Source of the DNA: Galbitalea sp. SE-J8
Lineage (GTDB): Bacteria; Actinomycetota; Actinomycetes; Actinomycetales; Microbacteriaceae
Reading direction: 5' to 3'
Assembly (NCBI RefSeq): GCF_030345695.1
Contig: NZ_JAUASV010000017.1
Location: 1-64,000, forward strand
DNA: 64,000 nt
Both the position numbers and the translations under genes were made by a program. The notes below the pieces were generated by a model, which saw only the letters and a program-made list of their open reading frames with translations, had not been told where the DNA came from and did not search any database. Below are positions 25,703-33,488 of the stretch, in pieces (within the stretch, counting starts at the first letter, position 1; each line of letters starts with the position of its first letter).

Positions 25703-28432
25703 GTGCCGGGCACCAAGAAGCTGGTCATCGTCGAGTCGCCTGCCAAGGCGAAGACGATCGGTCAGTACCTCGGCTCGGACTACGAGGTGCTCGCCTCGGT
25801 CGGCCACATCCGCGACCTCATCGAGCCGAAGAACCTGCCGCCGGAGCTCAAGAAGGGCTCGCTCGGCAAGTTCAGCGTCGACGTCGAGAACGACTTCGAG
25901 CCGTACTACGTCGTGAGCGACGCGAAGAAGAAGACCGTCTCCGACCTGAAGCGCGCGCTCAAGGGCGCCGACGAGCTCTACCTCGCAACGGATGAGGACC
26001 GCGAGGGCGAGGCCATCGCGTGGCACCTGCTGCAGGAGCTGAAGCCCAAGGTGCCCGTCAAGCGCATGGTGTTCCACGAGATCACCCGCGACGCGATCAA
26101 CGCCGCGAAGGACAACCCGCGCGAGCTCGACAAGGCTCTCGTCGACGCCCAGGAGACCCGCCGCATCCTCGACCGGCTGTACGGCTACGAGGTCAGCCCG
26201 GTGCTGTGGCGCAAGGTCGGCCCGGGACTGTCCGCGGGACGCGTGCAGTCCGCGGCGACCCGGCTCGTCGTGGACCGTGAGCGGGAGCGTCTCGCGTTCG
26301 TCACCGCCTCCTACTGGGACATCACCGCGCAGCTGGCGCCGAGCGCCGACGGCCAGCGCTTCGAGGCGCGGCTCACGCGCGTCGACGGCAAGCGCGTGGC
26401 ATCCGGTCGCGACTTCGACGACACCGGCGCCATCACGGGCGACGTGGTCGCGCTCGACGAGGCGGCGGCCACCGCGCTCGCCGAGGCGCTGCAGCGGCCC
26501 GACGTCGACGTGGTCGTGAGCGGCCTCGAGTCGAAGCCATACACGCGGCGTCCCGCGGCGCCGTTCTCCACCTCGACGCTGCAGCAGGAGGCCGCGCGCA
26601 AGCTGCGGTTCAGCGCCCGCCAGACGATGAGCGTCGCGCAGGGGCTGTACGAGAACGGCTACATCACCTACATGCGCACCGACTCGCTCAACCTGTCGTC
26701 GCAGGCGGTGCAGGCCGCACGTTCGCAGGCTGCCGCGCTCTACGGCGCGCAGACGGTGCCCGACAAGCCCCGCGTGTACGCGAGCAAGTCGAAGAACGCG
26801 CAGGAGGCGCACGAGGCCATCCGCCCCTCGGGCGACGTGTTCCGCACGCCGAGCGAGCTGCAGGGCGTGCTGCGCGGCAACGACTGGAAGCTCTACGACC
26901 TGATCTGGAAGCGCACCGTCGCGAGCCAGATGGCCGACGCGAAGGGGTCGACCGCGACCGTCACGATCGCCGCAGGCCCGACGGATGCCGGCGCGCGCGC
27001 CGAGTTCGCGGCATCCGGAACCGTGATCACGTTCCGCGGCTTCCTGAACGCGTACGAGGAGGGCCGCGACGAGGAGCGCGAGGCGAACGCCGACGCGGCC
27101 GAGGCGAAGCTGCCGCCGCTCACCGAGGGGCAGCCGCTCGTCGTAGCCGACCTCGACGCGAAGGGCCACGAGACGAGCCCGCCGCCGCGCTACACCGAGG
27201 CGAGCCTCGTCAAGACGCTCGAGGAGCTCGGCATCGGGCGCCCGTCGACGTACGCCGCGATCATCTCGACGATCATCGACCGCGGCTACGTCACGCCGCG
27301 CGGCCAGTCGCTCGTGCCGAACTGGATCGCGTTCAGCGTCGTCCGGCTGCTCGAGGAGTACTTCGCCGAGCTCGTGCAGTACGACTTCACCGCCGGCATG
27401 GAGGACGACCTCGACCGCATCGCGGGCGGCGAGGCGAACCGGGTGGAGTGGCTCACGGGCTTCTACTTCGGCAACACGAAGCACCGCGGCCTGCGCGACG
27501 TCATCGAGAACCTCGGCGAGATCGACGCGCGGGAGATCAACTCCGTGCGGATCGCCGACGGGATCACGCTGCGCATCGGCAAGTACGGCCCGTATCTCGA
27601 GGCGCCCGCCGCCGAGGGCCGGGACGCCCAGGGCGCGTCGCCGCGCCGGGTGAACATCCCGGCGGAGCTGGCCCCCGACGAGCTGACCGCCGAGACGGCC
27701 CGCGCGCTCATCGAGGCGCCCGTCATCGGCGACCGCATCATCGGCGTGAACCCGGAGAACGGTCGCGAGATCGCGGCGCGCGACGGCCGGTACGGCCCGT
27801 ACGTCACCGAGGTCATCCCGGAGGAGCCGGAGGCCGCGCCCGTCGAGAGACTCGACAAGAAGACCGGCGAGGTGAAGCTCGTCAAGCCGAAGAAGAAGGC
27901 GCCCGCCGAGAAGCCGCGCACCGCATCCCTGTTCAAGGACATGGACCTCGCGACCATCGACCTCGACACGGCGCTCAAGCTGCTCAGCCTGCCGCGCGTC
28001 GTCGGCGTCGATCCCGAGTCGGGCGAGGAGATCACCGCCCAGAACGGACGCTTCGGCGCGTACATGAAGCGCGGCACCGACTCGCGCTCGCTGCCGAGCG
28101 AGGACGCGATCTTCACGATCGACCTCGCGGGCGCCCTCGAGATCTACGCCCAGCCGAAGTACGGCAACCGCGCCGCGTCGAGCGCGCTCAAGGAGTTCGA
28201 GCAGCCCGATCCGGCGAGCGGCAAGGCGATCAGGATCAAGGACGGCCGGTTCGGCGCCTACATCACCGACGGCACGACGAACGTGACGATCCCGCGCGGC
28301 GAGACGATCGAGGAGATCGACCACGACCGTGCGGTGCAGCTGCTCGCCGACAAGCGCGCGAAGGGCCCGGCGCCCAAGCGCACGACCGCCCGCAAGACGA
28401 CGACCGCGCGCAAGCCGGCCGCGAAGAAGTAG
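25703..28432 (+). CDS. topA: DNA topoisomerase I
   Basis: A 909-residue type IA topoisomerase that relaxes negative supercoils. The Toprim domain opens with VIVESPAKAKTI and includes DEDREGEAIAWH. The catalytic tyrosine lies in YITYMRTDSL (about residue 322). The C-terminal half lacks zinc fingers and instead has four to five Topo_C repeats (KYGPYLE, RYGPYVTE, RFGAYMK, RFGAYITDG), typical of actinobacteria, then a Lys/Arg tail (ARKTTTARKPAAKK) for DNA binding. GTG start with a strong ribosome-binding site. tmk follows 2 bp after the stop. Confidence 0.97.
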   Translation: MPGTKKLVIVESPAKAKTIGQYLGSDYEVLASVGHIRDLIEPKNLPPELKKGSLGKFSVDVENDFEPYYVVSDAKKKTVSDLKRALKGADELYLATDEDREGEAIAWHLLQELKPKVPVKRMVFHEITRDAINAAKDNPRELDKALVDAQETRRILDRLYGYEVSPVLWRKVGPGLSAGRVQSAATRLVVDRERERLAFVTASYWDITAQLAPSADGQRFEARLTRVDGKRVASGRDFDDTGAITGDVVALDEAAATALAEALQRPDVDVVVSGLESKPYTRRPAAPFSTSTLQQEAARKLRFSARQTMSVAQGLYENGYITYMRTDSLNLSSQAVQAARSQAAALYGAQTVPDKPRVYASKSKNAQEAHEAIRPSGDVFRTPSELQGVLRGNDWKLYDLIWKRTVASQMADAKGSTATVTIAAGPTDAGARAEFAASGTVITFRGFLNAYEEGRDEEREANADAAEAKLPPLTEGQPLVVADLDAKGHETSPPPRYTEASLVKTLEELGIGRPSTYAAIISTIIDRGYVTPRGQSLVPNWIAFSVVRLLEEYFAELVQYDFTAGMEDDLDRIAGGEANRVEWLTGFYFGNTKHRGLRDVIENLGEIDAREINSVRIADGITLRIGKYGPYLEAPAAEGRDAQGASPRRVNIPAELAPDELTAETARALIEAPVIGDRIIGVNPENGREIAARDGRYGPYVTEVIPEEPEAAPVERLDKKTGEVKLVKPKKKAPAEKPRTASLFKDMDLATIDLDTALKLLSLPRVVGVDPESGEEITAQNGRFGAYMKRGTDSRSLPSEDAIFTIDLAGALEIYAQPKYGNRAASSALKEFEQPDPASGKAIRIKDGRFGAYITDGTTNVTIPRGETIEEIDHDRAVQLLADKRAKGPAPKRTTARKTTTARKPAAKK

Positions 28433-28434
28433 CG

Positions 28435-29058
28435 GTGGCGGGACTCTTCGTCACGCTCGAGGGTGGCGACGGCGCGGGCAAGACCACGCAGAGCGCGCGC
28501 CTGAGCGCGTGGCTGACGGATGCCGGTCGCACCGTGGTCGAGACGCGCGAGCCCGGGGGCACCGACCTCGGCGTCGAGCTGCGGAACATCGTGCTGCACC
28601 GCCGCGGCGACATCTCGCCGCGGGCCGAGGCGCTGCTCTACGCCGCGGACCGCGCCCACCACATCGCCGAGAAGGTGCGCCCGGCCCTCGCGCGTGGCGA
28701 GGTCGTCATCCAGGACCGCTACCTCGACTCGTCCGTCGCCTACCAGGGAGCCGGTCGCGTGCTCGACCCGGGCGAGGTGCGCGGCATCTCGCTGTGGGCG
28801 GCCGAGGGACTGCTGCCCGACGTCAGCATCCTGCTCGACCTGCCGCCCGAGGTCGGGCGCGAGCGACTCGGCGAGCGCACGCAGTACGACCGGCTCGAGG
28901 CGGCCGGCGACGACTTCCACGCTCGCGTGCGGCAGGCGTTCCTCGACATCGCCGAGCGCGAGCCCGACCGCTTCCTGGTCGTCGACGCGACGCTGCCGGC
29001 CGACGAGATCGCTCGGCTCATCCGCGCGCGCGTCGAGAGCGTCCTCGGCACTGCCTAG
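28435..29058 (+). CDS. tmk: Thymidylate kinase
   Basis: Phosphorylates dTMP to dTDP. The 207-residue protein has the P-loop GGDGAGKTTQ, the substrate-binding TREPGGTDLG, the DRYLDSSVAYQG block and the lid region. It begins 2 bp after topA, so translation is probably coupled. The order topA-tmk-holB is conserved in actinobacteria. Confidence 0.96.
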   Translation: MAGLFVTLEGGDGAGKTTQSARLSAWLTDAGRTVVETREPGGTDLGVELRNIVLHRRGDISPRAEALLYAADRAHHIAEKVRPALARGEVVIQDRYLDSSVAYQGAGRVLDPGEVRGISLWAAEGLLPDVSILLDLPPEVGRERLGERTQYDRLEAAGDDFHARVRQAFLDIAEREPDRFLVVDATLPADEIARLIRARVESVLGTA

Positions 29059-29061
29059 ACT
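29056..29061 (+). promoter_or_regulatory. -10 box of a leaderless holB promoter
   Basis: TAGACT overlaps the end of tmk and is followed by 7 nt (CGCCGAC) and the holB ATG, so holB may have its own leaderless transcript in addition to read-through from topA-tmk. Confidence 0.5.
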
Positions 29062-29068
29062 CGCCGAC

Positions 29069-30250
29069 ATGCCCTCGCCCGAGTCCGTCTCCGCCGCCGC
29101 CTCGGGTGGCCTGTGGGACGAGCTCACCGGACAGGATGACGCGATCGCTGCGGTGAAGGCCGCGGCATCCGGCGACCCGTCGGCGATGACGCACTCCTGG
29201 CTCATCACCGGCCCGCCGGGGTCCGGGCGGTCGAACCTCGCGTTCGCGTTCGCGACGGCGCTGCTCGCCGGCGGCAGCGCGGCCTCGCTCGAGGCGACGC
29301 GGGCGCAGGTCGACGCGCGCACGCATCCGGACCTCGCGGTGCTCACGACGGAACGCGTCGTCATCACGATCGACGAGGTGCGTCGGCTCGTGCAGTCCTC
29401 GCAGTTCTCGCCCGCGGTCAGCCGGTACCGCGTGATGATCATCGAGGACGCCGACCGCATGGCCGAGCGCACGTCGAACGTGCTGCTCAAGGCGCTCGAG
29501 GAGCCGCCGCCGCGCACGGTGTGGATCCTGTGCGCGCCGAGCGACGCCGACCTGCTGCCCACGATCCGCTCGCGGGTGCGCACCGTGCGGCTGCGGGTTC
29601 CGGATGTCGACCAGGTCGCGGCGCTCATCGCGCGGCGCGACGGCGTGCCGCTCGAGACCGCGACGATCGCCGCGCGCGAGGCGCAGTCGCACATCGGCAT
29701 GGCGCACCGCCTCGCGACGAACGACGAGGCCCGCGCCCGCCGCGCCGAGACGCTCGAGGTGGCGCTCGGCATCCGCACCACCGCCCAGGCGGTCGCGGCG
29801 GCCGCCCGGCTGCTGGAGATCGCGGGCGACGACGCGAAGGCGATCACGCAGGAGCGCGAGGCCCAGGAGCGCGAGAGCGCACTGCGCTCGCTCGGCGTCG
29901 AGCCCGGCGGCACGGTGCCCGCCGCGCTGCGCGGCCAGCTGAAGGTCCTCGAGGAGGACCAGAAGCGCCGCGCGACGCGCAGCCTGCGCGACGGGATCGA
30001 CCGCATCCTCGTCGACCTGCTCTCGCTGTACCGCGACGTGCTCCTGCTGCAGCTCGGCGTCGGCGACTCGGGGCTCGTCAACGCCACGATCCGGCCGCGA
30101 CTCGACGAGGCCGCCCTACTCGCGACACCGCAGCGCACGCTCGAGACCCTCGACGCGATCGGCACCGCGCGCGAGCGCATCGAGGGCAACGTCGCGCCCG
30201 CCCTCGCGCTCGAGGCGATGCTCATGCGCGCGCGGCGGGGACGCGCGTGA
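29069..30250 (+). CDS. holB: DNA polymerase III subunit delta'
   Basis: A clamp-loader stator subunit of 393 residues. The Walker-A-like loop reads GPPGSGRSN, with Arg for the usual Lys, as expected of a subunit that does not hydrolyse ATP. MIIEDADRMAERTSNVLLKALEEPPPRTVWIL covers the Walker B-like and sensor 1 regions. The stretch between the P-loop and THPDLAVL contains no cysteine, so the four-Cys zinc module usually found there is absent. The C-terminal third is the helical collar. It probably acts with the dnaX product encoded at the start of the window. Confidence 0.9.
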   Translation: MPSPESVSAAASGGLWDELTGQDDAIAAVKAAASGDPSAMTHSWLITGPPGSGRSNLAFAFATALLAGGSAASLEATRAQVDARTHPDLAVLTTERVVITIDEVRRLVQSSQFSPAVSRYRVMIIEDADRMAERTSNVLLKALEEPPPRTVWILCAPSDADLLPTIRSRVRTVRLRVPDVDQVAALIARRDGVPLETATIAAREAQSHIGMAHRLATNDEARARRAETLEVALGIRTTAQAVAAAARLLEIAGDDAKAITQEREAQERESALRSLGVEPGGTVPAALRGQLKVLEEDQKRRATRSLRDGIDRILVDLLSLYRDVLLLQLGVGDSGLVNATIRPRLDEAALLATPQRTLETLDAIGTARERIEGNVAPALALEAMLMRARRGRA

Positions 30251-30282
30251 GCGGCACGGGCGTGCGGCGGGGACGCGCGTGA
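30232..30282 (+). repeat. 19-bp direct repeat spanning the holB stop
   Basis: GCGGCGGGGACGCGCGTGA occurs at 30232-30250, where it encodes the last holB codons and stop, and again at 30264-30282. The period is 32 bp. The second copy supplies the GTG start of the next gene, so a tandem duplication of the gene end created the present junction. Confidence 0.8.
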
Positions 30283-31895
30283 CGCGAGACGGCCGCGAAC
30301 CGCGCGCGAGCGCGGAGCGGGCGGGCGCGGTCCAGGGACGGATGCCGTGGCGCGCCCGCGCGCGCGTCGCGATCGCAGCGGCGGCATCCGTCGCGCTCGT
30401 CGCGAGTCTCGGCGCGTGCGGCCTGCTGCCGCTGCCGCGCCCGGACGCGACCTCGACGCCGGACACGAGCGGTGTGGCCGCCGAGCTGCTGCCGTACTAC
30501 GGCCAGACGCTCGTCTGGCACGCGTGCGAGAACGACCTGCAGTGCACCACGGCGCAGGCGCCGCTCGACTGGGCCGATCCGGCGGGCGAGCGGATCGAGC
30601 TCGCCCTCATCCGCTCGCCGGCGACGGGCACGAAGCAGGGCTCGCTGTTCGTGAACCCCGGCGGGCCCGGCGCGTCCGGGTACGACTTCCTCGCCTCGGG
30701 CGTCGGGTCGGCCGTCGACGCCGAGCTCTCGCAGCGCTTCGACGTCGTGAGCTGGGACCCGCGCGGCGTCGGCCGCTCGACGCCCATCTCGTGCGGCACC
30801 CCCGCCCAGCTCGACGACTTCTACTTCGGGATCGTGCCGGGCGAGGTCGGCAGCGACGCCTGGTTCTCGAGCGTGTTCGACGGCGCCCGCGCGTTCGCGC
30901 GGCGCTGCGCCGCGAGCCAGGGCGACCTCATCGCCCACGTCGACACCGTGAGCACGGCGCGCGACCTCGACCTGCTGCGCGCGCTCGTCGGCGAGGCGAA
31001 GCTCGACTACCTCGGCTACTCGTACGGCACCTTCATCGGCTCGGTCTACGCCGAGACGTTCCCCGAGCGCACCGGCCGGCTCGTGCTCGACGGCGCGGTC
31101 GATCCGTCCGAGTCGTTCGCCGACGGCGCCGCGCGGCAGGCGGCCGGGTTCGACAGCGCACTGCGCGCCTACGTGACCGACTGCCTCGCGCGAGAGCGCT
31201 GCCCGCTCTCCGGCACCGTGGCCACTGCTCTCGGCGACGTGCACGAGCTGCTCGAGCGCCTCGACGCGAGCCCGCTGCGCGCGGCGGACGGCCGCGAGCT
31301 CGGCGGGGCGACGGCGCTCACGGCGATCATCACCCCGCTCTACTCGCGCGCGGCGTGGCCGAACCTCGATCAGCTGTTCGCCTCGCTCGAGCGGGGCGAC
31401 CCGTCGGTCGCCTTCGCGCTGGCGGACTCGTACTACGAGCGCCAGTCGGCCGACCGCTACGGCGGCAACCTCATCGAGATGTTCTTCGCCACGAGCTGCC
31501 TCGACGGCGGCGAGCCCGCGGATGCCGCCCAGCTCACCGCGCAGGCCGCGACCATCGAGGCGGCCGCCCCCGTGCTCGGCCGCTGGCTCGGGCCGCTCTC
31601 CGGCGAGCCGTACAACGGCAACGCGTGCGCGGTGTGGCCCTACCCGGCCGTGCTCCAGCCGCACCCGATCACCGCATCCGGAAGCTCGGACATCCTCGTG
31701 GTCGGCACGACGAACGATCCGGCGACGCCGTACGCGTCGGCGGTCGCGCTCGCGGGCCAGCTCGAGCACGGGCACCTCGTGAGCTACACCGGGGAGGGGC
31801 ACACCGCGTACAACGGATCGAGCGCGTGCGTCGACCGGGTGGTCGACGCGTACGTCGTGCACGGCACCGTGCCCGCGACCGACCCGCGGTGCTGA
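30279..31895 (+). CDS. Secreted alpha/beta-hydrolase lipoprotein (tripeptidyl aminopeptidase type)
   Basis: A 538-residue exported serine hydrolase from GTG at 30279; a later start at ATG 30342 is also possible and still keeps the signal. The lipobox is SLGAC. The family blocks are SLFVNPGGPGASG, the oxyanion region, the nucleophile elbow GYSYGT, the acid in GTTNDPATPY and the catalytic His in GEGHTAY. This is the SlpD/SlpE or Tap-like class, which removes peptides from protein N-termini outside the cell. A paralogue follows 49 bp later with the same layout. Confidence 0.87.
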   Translation: MTRDGREPRASAERAGAVQGRMPWRARARVAIAAAASVALVASLGACGLLPLPRPDATSTPDTSGVAAELLPYYGQTLVWHACENDLQCTTAQAPLDWADPAGERIELALIRSPATGTKQGSLFVNPGGPGASGYDFLASGVGSAVDAELSQRFDVVSWDPRGVGRSTPISCGTPAQLDDFYFGIVPGEVGSDAWFSSVFDGARAFARRCAASQGDLIAHVDTVSTARDLDLLRALVGEAKLDYLGYSYGTFIGSVYAETFPERTGRLVLDGAVDPSESFADGAARQAAGFDSALRAYVTDCLARERCPLSGTVATALGDVHELLERLDASPLRAADGRELGGATALTAIITPLYSRAAWPNLDQLFASLERGDPSVAFALADSYYERQSADRYGGNLIEMFFATSCLDGGEPADAAQLTAQAATIEAAAPVLGRWLGPLSGEPYNGNACAVWPYPAVLQPHPITASGSSDILVVGTTNDPATPYASAVALAGQLEHGHLVSYTGEGHTAYNGSSACVDRVVDAYVVHGTVPATDPRC

Positions 31896-31944
31896 CCGGA
31901 GGCGCGCGCCTGACATAGTGGAATCCCGCTCGTGAAAGGCCCCC

Positions 31945-33477
31945 GTGCTCCATTCCGTCCGCCGCGCCGCCGTGGCCGCCGCGCTCGTCGTCGTCCTGCC
32001 GCTCAGCGTCGCGTCCCTCGGGGCATGCACGCTCATCCCCTCGCCTGGGGCGCCCCTGTACGACGACCCGGGCCTCTCCGCGTTCTACGAGCAGGCGCCG
32101 CACTGGTCGGCGTGCGCCGACGCGCCCACCCTGGACTGCGCGACGCTCACCGCACCGCTCGACTGGTCGAAGCCCGACGGCGACACCATCCACCTCGCGG
32201 TCATCCGCGCCCGCGCGACCGGCCGGAGGATCGGCACGGTGTTCGTGAACCCGGGCGGACCCGGGGCGTCGGGCGTTCAGTGGCTGGAGAACGGGGCGTC
32301 GGCGGCCGTGAACCCGGCGGTCGCCGAGAGCTTCGACGTCGTGAGCTGGGATCCGCGCGGGGCCGGCGCGTCATCCGCGGTGAACTGCGGCAGCGACGCC
32401 GAGCTCGACCACTTCTTCTACGACGTGCACCCCGAGGAGCCGGAGCTCGGCACCGACGCCTGGTTCGCCTGGCAGGAGCAGCAGGACGGCGCCTTCGCGC
32501 AGGCCTGTCTCGACGGCACCGGCGACCTGCTCGGCCACATCTCGACGACCGACTCCGCGCGCGACCTCGACCTGCTGCGCGGCGTCATGCGCGACGAACA
32601 CCTGACCTACGTGGGCTACTCGGCCGGCACGCTGCTCGGCGCGATCTATGCGCAGCTGTTCCCGCAGCGCACCGGGCGCCTGGTGCTCGACGGTGCGATC
32701 GACCCGAGCGTGGGCATCGTCCAGTCCGTCGCGAACCAGACGAAGGGCTTCGAGCAGGCACTGCGGTCCTACCTGACCTGGTGCCTCGGGCAGGACGCCT
32801 GCCCGTTCACCGGCACGGTCGACGACGCCGTCGCCGACATCCAGAAGCTCTACGACGCGCTCGACGCGCATCCGCTGACGGCCGACGACGGACGCGAGCT
32901 CGGCGCCGACACCATGCGCACCGCCGTCGACGCGATGCTCTACGCGGAGGAGAACTGGCCGTACCTGTCCGACGGATTCCGGGCGGCGTTCGAGGGCGAC
33001 GCGAACTACCCGTTCCGGCTCGCCGACTACTACAACGACCGCGACGACTCCGGGCACTACACGTCGAACCTCATGGTCGCGTTCCCCGCGATCATGTGCC
33101 TCGACTACCCGTCGACCGCGACGCCGGATGGGGTGCGCGCCGACATCGCGGCCGACACCAACTCCTACCTGTTCGCCGACGACGAGCCGGGCTACGCGGC
33201 GATGGGCTGCAACGGCTGGCCCTTCGCCGCGACCCGCACCCCGGCGCCGATCACGGCGCCGGGGTCGAGCGACATCCTCGTCATCGGCACCACGGGCGAC
33301 CCCGCGACGCCGTACCAGGAGGCGGTCGACCTGGCCGGCGAGCTCGCGCACGGGCACCTCGTGACCTACACGGGCGAGGGGCACACGGCGTACAACGGCG
33401 GCAGCACGTGCGTCGACGGGGTCGTCGACGCATATCTGCTGCACGGGACCGTGCCGGCATCCGACCCGCAGTGCTGA
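31945..33477 (+). CDS. Second secreted alpha/beta-hydrolase lipoprotein
   Basis: A 510-residue paralogue of the preceding gene. The signal peptide ends in a lipobox SLGAC. The blocks TVFVNPGGPGASG, the elbow GYSAGT (Ala where the first copy has Tyr), GTTGDPATPY and GEGHTAYNGG are conserved in the same order. GAAAGG lies a few bases before the GTG. The substitution in the nucleophile elbow and the different central lid suggest different substrates. The gene ends 11 bp from the convergent NIDO-domain gene. Confidence 0.87.
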   Translation: MLHSVRRAAVAAALVVVLPLSVASLGACTLIPSPGAPLYDDPGLSAFYEQAPHWSACADAPTLDCATLTAPLDWSKPDGDTIHLAVIRARATGRRIGTVFVNPGGPGASGVQWLENGASAAVNPAVAESFDVVSWDPRGAGASSAVNCGSDAELDHFFYDVHPEEPELGTDAWFAWQEQQDGAFAQACLDGTGDLLGHISTTDSARDLDLLRGVMRDEHLTYVGYSAGTLLGAIYAQLFPQRTGRLVLDGAIDPSVGIVQSVANQTKGFEQALRSYLTWCLGQDACPFTGTVDDAVADIQKLYDALDAHPLTADDGRELGADTMRTAVDAMLYAEENWPYLSDGFRAAFEGDANYPFRLADYYNDRDDSGHYTSNLMVAFPAIMCLDYPSTATPDGVRADIAADTNSYLFADDEPGYAAMGCNGWPFAATRTPAPITAPGSSDILVIGTTGDPATPYQEAVDLAGELAHGHLVTYTGEGHTAYNGGSTCVDGVVDAYLLHGTVPASDPQC

Positions 33478-33488
33478 GCGGCGCGCGG

